From Candidatus Krumholzibacteriota bacterium (GTDB lineage Bacteria; Krumholzibacteriota; Krumholzibacteriia; Krumholzibacteriales; Krumholzibacteriaceae), in assembly GCA_016933255.1 (NCBI GenBank), contig JAFGBF010000014.1, positions 16,114 to 80,113 of the forward strand: DNA of 64,000 nt, read 5' to 3'. Both the position numbers and the translations under genes were made by a program. Of this stretch, positions 7,849 to 15,625 are shown piece by piece; within the stretch, counting starts at the first letter, position 1, and each line of letters begins with the position of its first letter. Below the pieces are notes generated by a model that ran no database searches, was not told the DNA's origin, and saw nothing but the letters and a program-made list of their open reading frames with translations.

Positions 7849-9223
7849 ATTTCAACATGCCCATTTCTTCCCTGGTCATCGAAGCAAGCATCTGATAATC
7901 GCTTTTTTTATCATCAGCTTCATATCCGGGATCCATCCTTATAGGTCTGCCTATGTGAACTTCCAGCTTTCTTTTTCTAAGGAAGCATTCTTTCATATTA
8001 TCACACCCTCTTATGAAGAGCGGGACAATAGGCCTCCCTGTCTGGATGGCGTAATAGCCGAGACCTGACTTAAGTTCTCTGATTCTGCCGTTTCTCGATC
8101 TGGTTCCTTCCGGAAAGAGGAGAACAGAATCGCCTTTCAAAAGTTTATCCATTATAGTCATCACAGATAAACGGTCTGCCTTTCCCCTGCTGACAGGAAT
8201 GGCATTGAACTTTTTTATCAACCGTCCCAGAAAGAAATTCCTGAACAGTTCTCTCTTTGCGAGAATCCAGATTTTTCTCTTCAGCGCAGACCCGACGATC
8301 GGAGGATCTGAATTAGAGATATGGTTCGAAGCAAAGATATAGTTTTCCCTGTATGATATGTTATCCCTGCCGTAAGTCTTTAGCCCGAAGATCATCTTGT
8401 AAAAAATATAGACAGACACAGAAGCCAATCTCCAATAAAGCGGCATCTTCGCTTTATCGTTCTTTTCTCCAGGCCACACACGCAGCCGCGCAAGCTCTTG
8501 AGCTTTGCTAATTACAATGTTCTTTATCAACTCGACCTGTTCCTGGATCGAGATCCCCGAAGTGTCGACGACGATCGAGCCGGGAGGCTGCCGTAAAGGG
8601 CTGTGTTCGCGAGTGGAATCGATATGGTCTCTTCGGTTAATATTTTCTCTTATAGAGTCAATATCCCCTTCCATATCCATATCTGCCATCTGGTTTTTTC
8701 TTCGCGAAGCACGAGATTCAATGTCGGCTACAAGGAATATTTTAACATCCGCGAAAGGAAAAACAGTGGTGCCCGTGTCCCTGCCCTCTGCGACTATTCC
8801 TCCATTGGCTGCGAGAGACCTCTGGACCTTGACAAGAGATTTTCTGACTCCGGGATGTTTGCTTACGGGAGAGACAGCCGCAGAGACTTCACTTGAACGT
8901 ATCCTGTTTCCGAGCGGCTCTCCGTCAAGAAACAGAGATGGAACACCGTCAAGATCTTTCAATTCGAGCTTTAAGTTCCGGGCTCTTTCCGTAACCCCTT
9001 CTTCATCCTCAGGACGGATCCCGTTCTCAAGTGAGTCCCAGGTCACGGCCCTGTACATTGCCCCAGTGTCGAGATATGTCAAGCCAAGCTCTTTAGCAAG
9101 CAAAGACGCTGTCGTGCTTTTGCCCGAGCCTGCAGGGCCATCGATCGTCACAAGCATCCTGCATATTGTAAGACTGGTCTTTTTCTCAAGGTCCATTGTA
9201 CTACTTTGTTTCAGAGCGATCAT
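7832..9223 (-). CDS. cmk: Fused cytidylate kinase / lysophosphatidate acyltransferase (Cmk-PlsC)
   Basis: This single 463-residue frame encodes two enzymes. Residues about 23-235 are (d)CMP kinase, which phosphorylates CMP/dCMP for nucleic-acid and CDP-diacylglycerol synthesis. They show the P-loop IDGPAGSGKST, YLDTGAMYRA, and the arginine-rich VAEGRDTGTTVFP segment. Residues about 250-455 are a PlsC-type acyltransferase with the NHISNSDPP (HX4D) and FPEGTRSRNG motifs, which makes phosphatidate at the membrane. In many Firmicutes cmk and plsC are adjacent; here no stop separates them. The TTATGA overlap with hisC favours the start at 9223, but ATG codons at 9196 and 9157 are possible, the last sitting just before the kinase domain. 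Both active sites look intact. Confidence 0.9.
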   Translation of the reverse strand: MIALKQSSTMDLEKKTSLTICRMLVTIDGPAGSGKSTTASLLAKELGLTYLDTGAMYRAVTWDSLENGIRPEDEEGVTERARNLKLELKDLDGVPSLFLDGEPLGNRIRSSEVSAAVSPVSKHPGVRKSLVKVQRSLAANGGIVAEGRDTGTTVFPFADVKIFLVADIESRASRRKNQMADMDMEGDIDSIRENINRRDHIDSTREHSPLRQPPGSIVVDTSGISIQEQVELIKNIVISKAQELARLRVWPGEKNDKAKMPLYWRLASVSVYIFYKMIFGLKTYGRDNISYRENYIFASNHISNSDPPIVGSALKRKIWILAKRELFRNFFLGRLIKKFNAIPVSRGKADRLSVMTIMDKLLKGDSVLLFPEGTRSRNGRIRELKSGLGYYAIQTGRPIVPLFIRGCDNMKECFLRKRKLEVHIGRPIRMDPGYEADDKKSDYQMLASMTREEMGMLKYGAEN

Positions 9224-10317
9224 AAAACCTTTTTGAGAGTTTTCAGAAAAGTCCTGTTTTCCTCAGGTTTTCCTATTGTGACTCTAAAAGACTCATGTCC
9301 CAGTCCGAATGGAGCCATCCCGCGGACTATTACCCCGAGTTCCATCATTTTATCGACAATGTCTGAGCATTCCATGCCGGGTACGGCAAGAAGAAAATTC
9401 GTCTGGGATGGCGGTACGGTAAATCCGATATTAATCAGTTCATTTCTCACGAATTCACGTTCCAGGGCGTTCTCGTCTATGCGCCCTTTCAGCTTATCAA
9501 TATGCTTCAAAGCTGTTCTAGCGGCTGTCTGCGCGACCCGGTTTACATTAAAAGGCTGCCTTACCATGTGAAGACATGTAACCAGGTCGGGATGCGACAG
9601 TGAATAACCTATCCTCAACCCTGATAGAGAGTGGGCTTTCGAAAAGGTCCTCAATATAATTATATTCTCATGAGTCTCCAGATATTTCCGGGTATCCGGA
9701 TAATCATCAGCCGAGACATATTCAAAATATGCTTCATCAAATATGACGATTATCTCTGGTGGCACAGAGGAAAGAAACTTCTCGACTTCCTTGTCGGTTA
9801 CGTATGTCCCGGTCGGATTGTTGGGGTTGCATATAAATATCATTTTCGTATCCGGCGTGATCGTCCGGAGTATCGTCTCAAGATCTATCCGGTAATCCAC
9901 AAGTCCCACTTTTATATCGTTGATTCCCGCCTGCTGGCAGATTAGAGGATAGGCAATAAAACTTGGAAATGGATATATGACCTCTCCCCCTGATTCAATA
10001 AATGCCCTCACGAGCAGATCCAGGATCTCATTCGAGCCGTTTCCGACAAAAATATTTTCAGGCGCAAGGCCATAGTGATCGGCGAGCTCGCGGCAAAGAT
10101 AATGGCTGCCTGAATTGGGATATCTTCCGATCTGCGCGATCTCTTCTATAATCGCCTCTCTTATCTCATCAATCGGTTCATAGGGATTTTCGTTCGAGGC
10201 AAGCTTTAATATTTCTCCCTCAATATTTTTTTCCCTTCGCAGTTCCTCGACCGGTTTTCCGGGAACATATGGTTTGACCTTTCTTAGATGAGGTTTCATT
10301 AGACTTTTTATCTGCAT
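9220..10317 (-). CDS. hisC: Histidinol-phosphate aminotransferase
   Basis: This 365-residue class I/II PLP-dependent aminotransferase catalyses the histidinol-phosphate step of histidine biosynthesis. The N-terminal LKLASNENPYEP motif, NPNNPTG, IVIFDEAYFEY and the PLP-lysine region RTFSKAHSLSGLRIGY are all those of HisC. A GGAGAA ribosome-binding site precedes the ATG. No other his genes are in the window, so the gene stands apart from a his operon; members of this family can also accept aromatic amino acids or other substrates. It overlaps the Cmk-PlsC start by four bases (ATGA) and follows rluB by 14 bases within the scpA-led operon. Confidence 0.88.
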   Translation of the reverse strand: MQIKSLMKPHLRKVKPYVPGKPVEELRREKNIEGEILKLASNENPYEPIDEIREAIIEEIAQIGRYPNSGSHYLCRELADHYGLAPENIFVGNGSNEILDLLVRAFIESGGEVIYPFPSFIAYPLICQQAGINDIKVGLVDYRIDLETILRTITPDTKMIFICNPNNPTGTYVTDKEVEKFLSSVPPEIIVIFDEAYFEYVSADDYPDTRKYLETHENIIILRTFSKAHSLSGLRIGYSLSHPDLVTCLHMVRQPFNVNRVAQTAARTALKHIDKLKGRIDENALEREFVRNELINIGFTVPPSQTNFLLAVPGMECSDIVDKMMELGVIVRGMAPFGLGHESFRVTIGKPEENRTFLKTLKKVL

Positions 10318-10331
10318 TTGAGATTCTCCTT

Positions 10332-11066
10332 TTACAATCCTACCTGATTTTTTAAGCGTTTCTCTTCATCAGCAGTCAACGGTCTGATATTCCCGGGGGC
10401 AAGATCCCTGAAGAACAGGTCTCCGATCGCAGACCTGTGCAGAGAAAGGACCTTGTGTCCATAGCGAGCAAACATCCGACGAATTTGTCTTTTTCTCCCT
10501 TCCCTCAATATTACTTCAAGAGTGGTTTTGGTTTTATCAGCATCAATCAGTTTTATTCTGCACGGTTTTGTAGTAAATTCTCCAATGATCACTCCGGATT
10601 CAAGTTCTGCCCGCGTTTCTTCGGATACCTTACCCTCCACAGTGATTATATATCTCTTATCGATTTTATACCTGGGATGCGTCAGACGAAAAGCAAGATC
10701 TCCATTATCGGTGAGGATAATAAGTCCCGAACTGTTCAGATCCAGTCTGCCGACAGGATATATCCTGTCCCTGTACCCGTTATCCCTGGCAATGTCTATC
10801 ACGGTCTTCCTCTTAAAACCATCCGTTACCGTGCAAAGGACTCCGACCGGTTTGTTCAGTACAAGGATATGCGGATTTGAGGGAAGGCTGATTTCATCTC
10901 CATCTACAGTAACCTTGTCATGACCCGGCTCGACGGTGATCGAAAAGTCCTCTACTTTTACTCCATTTACAAAAACACTTCCCCGCGTTATAAGGTCCTC
11001 TACCTTTCTTCTGGAGCCGAGACCTGACGACGCGAGAAAGCGGTTGATTCTGATTTTGTCAATCAT
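10332..11066 (-). CDS. rluB: 23S rRNA pseudouridine synthase, RluB/RsuA family
   Basis: The 244-residue protein has an N-terminal S4 RNA-binding domain (about residues 3-60, INRFLASSGLGSRRKVEDLI and GSVFVNG) and an RsuA-type catalytic domain with GRLDLNSSGLIILTDNG, where the aspartate is the nucleophile. RluB modifies U2605 of 23S rRNA near the peptidyl-transferase centre. The scpA-scpB-rluB order is the standard location of RluB in Firmicutes and elsewhere, which favours RluB over the closely related RluE/RluF/RsuA. The start overlaps the scpB stop as ATGA, so translation is probably coupled. No structural anomaly is visible. Confidence 0.9.
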   Translation of the reverse strand: MIDKIRINRFLASSGLGSRRKVEDLITRGSVFVNGVKVEDFSITVEPGHDKVTVDGDEISLPSNPHILVLNKPVGVLCTVTDGFKRKTVIDIARDNGYRDRIYPVGRLDLNSSGLIILTDNGDLAFRLTHPRYKIDKRYIITVEGKVSEETRAELESGVIIGEFTTKPCRIKLIDADKTKTTLEVILREGRKRQIRRMFARYGHKVLSLHRSAIGDLFFRDLAPGNIRPLTADEEKRLKNQVGL

Positions 11067-11734
11067 TCCCTGTCAGTTTCAATTACAATTTCACTGTCTT
11101 CTTCTTCGATGTCTTCTTCCGGGTTCTCATCCATATCGATCGGTTTTGGAATAAGATCGATATTCTCAAGGCTTTTTTCAAGTTCTTCAACACTGGGCAG
11201 ATCCCGATAATCCTTGAGTCCCAGATATTCGAGAAACCTGTTGGTAGTCGAGTAAAGGTAAGGCTTTCCTATCCCCTCGCCCCTGCCGGTAATAGCTATC
11301 AGTTCCCTCTCGACGAGGGTCGATAATACTCCGTCACAATTAACCCCCCTGATTGCTTCGATATCCAGCCTGTTTATCGGCTGTTTATAGGCTACGATGG
11401 CGAGTGTTTCCATCGCTGCCTGAGAAAGCCTGGCTTTTCTTCTGCTTTTAAAAAGAGATGAGACCAGTCTAGAGAATTCGGAAAGGGTGGTTATCTGGTA
11501 TCCTCCGGCTATCTCGACGATCCCGTAACTTCTGTCATGAAGCCTGTAAAAATCCTCAAGGGCGCTGATAACCGTTTTCACTTTTTTTACAGAATTGGTC
11601 CCTGTCAAGGCTGAGAGTCTTCCGGCAGAGAGAGGTTCATCCGAAGCAAAAAGAAGCGCTTCTATTTCACTCTCCAATACTCTGGGATCATCTTCATCTT
11701 CAAGCTGAGACGCCATCTGCTTTTCTTTCATCAT
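11063..11734 (-). CDS. scpB: Segregation and condensation protein B
   Basis: ScpB forms the SMC-ScpA-ScpB condensin complex that compacts and segregates the chromosome. The 223-residue product contains the two winged-helix domains of the family, with ESEIEALLFASDEPLS near the N-terminus and TLAIVAYKQPINRLDIEAIRG about residue 110, then a YSTTNRFLEYLGL motif. The C-terminal 40 residues are acidic. Two in-frame ATGs head the gene at 11734 and 11731, and another at 11716 is possible. All lie within the end of scpA, so the reading frames overlap by up to 35 bases. SMC itself is not in this window. Confidence 0.93.
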   Translation of the reverse strand: MMKEKQMASQLEDEDDPRVLESEIEALLFASDEPLSAGRLSALTGTNSVKKVKTVISALEDFYRLHDRSYGIVEIAGGYQITTLSEFSRLVSSLFKSRRKARLSQAAMETLAIVAYKQPINRLDIEAIRGVNCDGVLSTLVERELIAITGRGEGIGKPYLYSTTNRFLEYLGLKDYRDLPSVEELEKSLENIDLIPKPIDMDENPEEDIEEEDSEIVIETDRE

Positions 11735-12458
11735 CTGCTGACTCTGTTCTTTCTTGCCTGTAAAGCCACAAGTCGTTTCCCATGGACATCTGCCTCACCG
11801 CCAGAAAACCGGATTTTACCAGCTCCAGGACCGCCAGGAAGGTGACTATGACTTCGAGTTTGTCAAATACGCCCTTAAAGAGTTCCGAAAAGAGTATTTC
11901 CGAACGATCTTCTATGCTGTCTCTAATCGATTCTATCTTTTCTTCTATTGTGAATGATTCCTTGTCGATCCGGTAACTGATCTGGTTCTTCAGCTGGTCC
12001 ATGACTTTTTTGAATGCGTCGACAAGATCAAACACCGACACTTCCATCTTCCTGTCTTCGGGATCATCTTCCGCGGGCGGCCGCTTCGCAGAAGGCCTTG
12101 TGAATATATTCCGCCTGTCGGTCTCCTTTTTTGCAAGACGGATAGCAGCCTCCTTATACTTCCTGTATTCTATGAGATTTGTCACAAGTTCTTCGCGGGG
12201 ATCTTCATCTTCCTCGTCCGCATCATCTCTTCTAGGGAGCAGCATCTGCGCTTTTATCCTCATCAGGGTAGCGGCCATGACGAAGAACTCTCCCGCTATT
12301 TCAAGCTGAAGTTTCTCCATCACCTCTATGTACGAAAGGTATTCCTTGATGATGTGCGAAATAGGGATATCATAAATGTTGATTTTATCCCTGCGAATAA
12401 GATGCAGCAGGAGATCAAGCGGACCCTCAAACTGCGTCAAGCGGATCTGGTATACCAT
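11700..12458 (-). CDS. scpA: Segregation and condensation protein A
   Basis: This is the kleisin subunit of the SMC condensin. The 252-residue protein opens with the family hallmark FEGPLDLLLHLIRRDKINIYDIPI and ends with a winged-helix-like region (FSELF...VIVTFLAVLELVKSG) that contacts SMC. A central charged stretch (residues about 85-130) is typical of the linker that binds ScpB. The gene is the first of a long operon (scpA-scpB-rluB-hisC-cmk/plsC-ispH) with a good promoter 75-100 bases upstream. Its neighbour upstream is xerD, an association also found in Bacillus. Confidence 0.93.
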   Translation of the reverse strand: MVYQIRLTQFEGPLDLLLHLIRRDKINIYDIPISHIIKEYLSYIEVMEKLQLEIAGEFFVMAATLMRIKAQMLLPRRDDADEEDEDPREELVTNLIEYRKYKEAAIRLAKKETDRRNIFTRPSAKRPPAEDDPEDRKMEVSVFDLVDAFKKVMDQLKNQISYRIDKESFTIEEKIESIRDSIEDRSEILFSELFKGVFDKLEVIVTFLAVLELVKSGFLAVRQMSMGNDLWLYRQERTESADDERKADGVSA

Positions 12459-12530
12459 TCCCTGTCCCGTTCCTGTTATATTCCAACTCCTGCCGCCATT
12501 TCATCGTGCACCCGGACCAAAAGCCAAGTA

Positions 12531-12559
12531 ATGCTAAGTGAATGCGCCATATCTGTCAA
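12531..12559 (-). promoter_or_regulatory. Sigma-70-type promoter for the scpA operon
   Basis: On the minus strand a perfect TTGACA (12554-12559) is followed after 17 bases by TAGCAT (12531-12536). It sits in the 151-base gap between the xerD stop and the scpA start and should drive scpA-scpB-rluB-hisC-cmk/plsC-ispH. The rest of the gap shows nothing else recognisable. Confidence 0.68.
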
Positions 12560-12609
12560 CCGATTATATTCTAACAGGATCACCTGGAAAAGTACTGATC
12601 ATCCAACTC

Positions 12610-13530
12610 CTATCCTCTCGGGTGAAACGTCTTGTGGACCTCGAGAAGGTAGGCCATATCAAGCCTTGTATAGATCTGAGTCGTGGAAATACTCGAATGT
12701 CCAAGAAGTTCCTGTACCGCGCGCAGGTCCGCCCCGCCTTCGACCAGGTGCGTAGCAAAGGAGTGGCGAAGAGTGTGGGGGGTCACTCCTGAAGGAAGAC
12801 CGGCCATAGCTGCATATTTCTTGATGATTTTCCAGAAGCTGATCCTCGAGATCCCTTTCCCCCTGTAATTTAAAAACAGATATTCGGATTTTCCTCCTTT
12901 TAAAAGAAGACCCCTGCTTTTCTCTAGATATTGTCTGACTGCTGCGGAGGCCTTCTCTCCATACGGGACCAGACGTTCCTTCCCTCCCTTACCGCGAATT
13001 CTTACTATCCTGAGTTTCCCGTCGAGAGATTCTGTCCTGAGACCGCATACTTCAGAAGCCCGCAATCCCGCAGAATATGCGATTTCCATCAACGCAGCGT
13101 CCCTGAGACCAAGAGCACTTTCGTCCGGAGCAGAAAGCAGCTCTTCGATCTCGTTTTGAGAAAGCACAAACGGAATCTTTCTGATCAATTTTGGAGCAGA
13201 AAGCCTCTCTATCTCGAGTTCCCTGACAATCCCCTCTGTATACATAAACCTGTGAAATCCCTTGACCGCGCTCAGGCTTCTGGCTCTCGACGACGGAGAA
13301 AGACCCGACATCCCTTCTGCTGCAAATGCCAGGGTAGAATCAAGGGTTATCCCGGAGGGGGAACTAATGCCGCGACGCTTCAAATACTTAATGTAATCTA
13401 TCAAATCAATTTTATAAGCACTTATGGTATTTATAGATAAACCCTTTTCGATTGCCAGGTGGTCCAGATAAAGGCCGGCCAGGAGATCAAGATGAGAATC
13501 ATTATTTTTTTTCGTTCTGGAAGTATTCAT
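12610..13530 (-). CDS. xerD: Tyrosine recombinase XerD
   Basis: The 306-residue site-specific recombinase has an N-terminal SAM-like core-binding domain (AIEKGLSINTISAYKIDL) and a catalytic domain with RASEVCGLR, HTLRHSFATHL, LGHSSISTTQIYTR, providing the R-K-H-R-H-Y set. Together with XerC it resolves chromosome dimers at dif. I call this copy XerD and the one at 27031-27954 XerC from gene neighbourhood: xerD-scpAB here, trmFO-xerC-hslVU there, as in Firmicutes and many other bacteria. The sequences alone would not decide this by eye. The start overlaps the uvrC stop by 29 bases. No dif site was recognised in the window. Confidence 0.85.
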   Translation of the reverse strand: MNTSRTKKNNDSHLDLLAGLYLDHLAIEKGLSINTISAYKIDLIDYIKYLKRRGISSPSGITLDSTLAFAAEGMSGLSPSSRARSLSAVKGFHRFMYTEGIVRELEIERLSAPKLIRKIPFVLSQNEIEELLSAPDESALGLRDAALMEIAYSAGLRASEVCGLRTESLDGKLRIVRIRGKGGKERLVPYGEKASAAVRQYLEKSRGLLLKGGKSEYLFLNYRGKGISRISFWKIIKKYAAMAGLPSGVTPHTLRHSFATHLVEGGADLRAVQELLGHSSISTTQIYTRLDMAYLLEVHKTFHPRG

Positions 13531-15325
13531 ATATCTTTTCCGCGAATCCCTTCCCTATTCCGGGGACACTCTCTAACTCCTTAATCGAGGCCTTTCTGAT
13601 CGAAGAGACGCTTCCGAATTCCATAAGGAGCCTTAGTTTCCGTTTTTCACCGATACCCTCGATATCATCCAGGGCCGAGTGCATTATCCGCTTTCTTCTG
13701 AGCTTCCTGTGGTACTCTATCGCAAAACGATGAGCTTCGTCACGGGTCCTTTGAATTAATTTCAGGACGGCGCTTTTGCGTGGCAGGACGATCTTTTCAC
13801 TGACGCCGGCTATGAATATCTCTTCGTTTCTCTTGGCAAGTCCTATCAGGTCGATGCCGGTAATGCCGGTTTCTTTCATTGCTGTCAGAGCGGCCGTGAG
13901 CTGACCTTTGCCCCCGTCAACTATGATCAGATCAGGTTTTCTGCTTTGCCCGGTGTTTAATGTTTCCAGCCTCCTGCTTAACATCTCCTTCATCATTGAA
14001 AAATCATCAGATCCCTCTACATTTCTGATCCGGAAGTGTCTGTATCCCGATTTTGCCGGTTTGCCGTTCTCAAACGTCACCATCGACCCTACAGCATCGG
14101 AACCTTGTATGTTGGAGATATCAAAGGTCTCTATTCTGAACGGAGTAGTCTTCAACCCGAGAGTCTTTTTGGCCTCCACGAGCAGTTCAACGACAGAGGT
14201 CTTTCTGCTGCTCGAGGCAACCAGCTTCATCGCAGCATTTTTAGCCGCCAATCTTATAAGATTCACCCTGTATCCGCGCATAGGGATCCTGATCGAGGTT
14301 CTTCTTCCTGCCTTTAATGTCAGCCATTTTTCAAGGATTTTTTTATCGGCCGGCTCGCTCTGCATATAAATATTGACTGGTATATCAGTGGCGGAATTAT
14401 AGTAAAGGCTTGAAAACGATGCTATTAAGTTTTCTGATGAAATATTGCCTGTGTCAGATATGATAAAACTTTCAAGCCCCAGCATCTTGCCTTCTCTTAC
14501 GCGCATAACGACGCCGCACGATTCCTCACCCTCATCTGCGATCGCGATATAATCCTCATCGACAAGGCTCACTTCTACCGCGTTCTGCCTTTTACTTACC
14601 CTGTCGATCGCGATTAATTGATCCCTGGCCAATGATGCTTCCTCGTACTGTTTTTCCTTCGAAAGATCAAGCATCCTCTGCTCAAGGAGCTTTTTAAGGG
14701 TGATATTCTTGCCTTTCAGGAAAAGGCTGATCTGGTCGACGATCTCAAGATATTCTTTCTGACCGATCTTCCCCGTACAGGGGCCAGGACATCTTCCTAT
14801 CTGATAGTTCAGGCACTCACGGTTACGGTTTTTCCTGAATCTGCTGCCGGTACAGTCACGAAGCGGAAAGATAGACTGGATCAGTTTAAGAGTCTTTCTG
14901 ACAGCCGTAAGGTCCGTATATGGCCCAAAATATTCAGATCCGTCATTTTGGACAGTCCTGGTAAGTACAAGCCTTGGATATTTCTCGTTCCTGGTCAATT
15001 TCAGGAAAGGGTATTTTTTGTCATCTTTGAGTCTTACGTTATACTTCGGCTTGTACTCTTTTATAAGATTGCATTCCAGAACGAGAGCTTCGATCTCATT
15101 GTCTGTAGCCATATATTCAATGGAATCGACCGAATCGACGAGAAAGCCCGTTTTTCGGTCAAGATTCTCTTTTGACTGGAAATAACTTCTGATCCTGTTT
15201 TTCAGTATCTTCGCCTTTCCTACATAGATGACCTTTCCCCTGGAATTCTTCATCATATAGACTCCCGGGGCATCAGGCATCCTGTTCAGCAGATCTTTGA
15301 GTTTTTCTTTATCGATACTTGACAA
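13502..15325 (-). CDS. uvrC: Excinuclease ABC subunit C
   Basis: UvrC makes both incisions in nucleotide excision repair with UvrAB. The 607-residue protein has in order a GIY-YIG nuclease (about 15-95, GVYMMKNSRGKVIYVGKA), a cysteine cluster (CLNYQIGRCPGPCTGKI), a UVR/UvrB-binding motif (about 205-235), an RNase H-like second nuclease (FDISNIQGSDAVGSMV) and paired helix-hairpin-helix motifs at the end (DDIEGIGEKRK and ESVPGIGKGFA). The start is TTG at 15325 with AAGGA seven bases before it; no ATG fits. This start lies 49 bases from the divergent rpsT gene, and the rpsT -35 element overlaps the first uvrC codons. Confidence 0.95.
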   Translation of the reverse strand: MSSIDKEKLKDLLNRMPDAPGVYMMKNSRGKVIYVGKAKILKNRIRSYFQSKENLDRKTGFLVDSVDSIEYMATDNEIEALVLECNLIKEYKPKYNVRLKDDKKYPFLKLTRNEKYPRLVLTRTVQNDGSEYFGPYTDLTAVRKTLKLIQSIFPLRDCTGSRFRKNRNRECLNYQIGRCPGPCTGKIGQKEYLEIVDQISLFLKGKNITLKKLLEQRMLDLSKEKQYEEASLARDQLIAIDRVSKRQNAVEVSLVDEDYIAIADEGEESCGVVMRVREGKMLGLESFIISDTGNISSENLIASFSSLYYNSATDIPVNIYMQSEPADKKILEKWLTLKAGRRTSIRIPMRGYRVNLIRLAAKNAAMKLVASSSRKTSVVELLVEAKKTLGLKTTPFRIETFDISNIQGSDAVGSMVTFENGKPAKSGYRHFRIRNVEGSDDFSMMKEMLSRRLETLNTGQSRKPDLIIVDGGKGQLTAALTAMKETGITGIDLIGLAKRNEEIFIAGVSEKIVLPRKSAVLKLIQRTRDEAHRFAIEYHRKLRRKRIMHSALDDIEGIGEKRKLRLLMEFGSVSSIRKASIKELESVPGIGKGFAEKIYEYFQNEKK

Positions 15326-15347
15326 AAGGCTTTCCTTCGATTATGTT
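15319..15347 (+). promoter_or_regulatory. Sigma-70-type promoter for rpsT
   Basis: A perfect TTGACA (15319-15324) is followed by 17 bases and TATGTT (15342-15347). Transcription would begin about 15354, just before a GGAGGTGAT ribosome-binding site. The -35 element lies inside the first codons of the divergent uvrC gene. Confidence 0.75.
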
Positions 15348-15373
15348 ACCGGAACGTTGGAGGTGATAAAAAG

Positions 15374-15625
15374 ATGCCGAATCATAAGTCTGCATGGAAA
15401 AGTCTGCGTCAGGATGCCAAGAGGCGCGAAAGAAACAGGACTCACAGGTCTTTCATGCGCAAGGCTGTTAAAGCTTTCAAAGCAGTTGAGACTGCCGAGG
15501 AAGCCAAGGATAAGTTCCCCGGTATAGTATCGACTATCGACAAGTCGGTCAAAAAAGGGATCATTCATCACAGAACAGCCGCCAGGATGAAATCCAGACT
15601 ATCAAGAAAAACAATCGAATCCTAG
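15374..15625 (+). CDS. rpsT: 30S ribosomal protein S20
   Basis: S20 is a primary binder of 16S rRNA in the 30S body. The 83-residue, lysine/arginine-rich, all-helical product has the expected MPNHKSAWKSLRQD start (the family usually begins M-N/P-x-KSAxKR) and a conserved GIIHHRTAARMKSRL end. A very strong GGAGGTGAT precedes the ATG with ideal spacing. It is a monocistronic plus-strand gene flanked by divergent uvrC and convergent proS. Its stop shares the palindrome CTAG with the proS stop, and its terminator lies inside proS. Length is normal. Confidence 0.96.
   Translation: MPNHKSAWKSLRQDAKRRERNRTHRSFMRKAVKAFKAVETAEEAKDKFPGIVSTIDKSVKKGIIHHRTAARMKSRLSRKTIES

Noticed and set aside
12459..13530. 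Search for a dif site near xerD and xerC.
   Set aside because: No sequence resembling the 28-base dif palindrome was recognised in these gaps.
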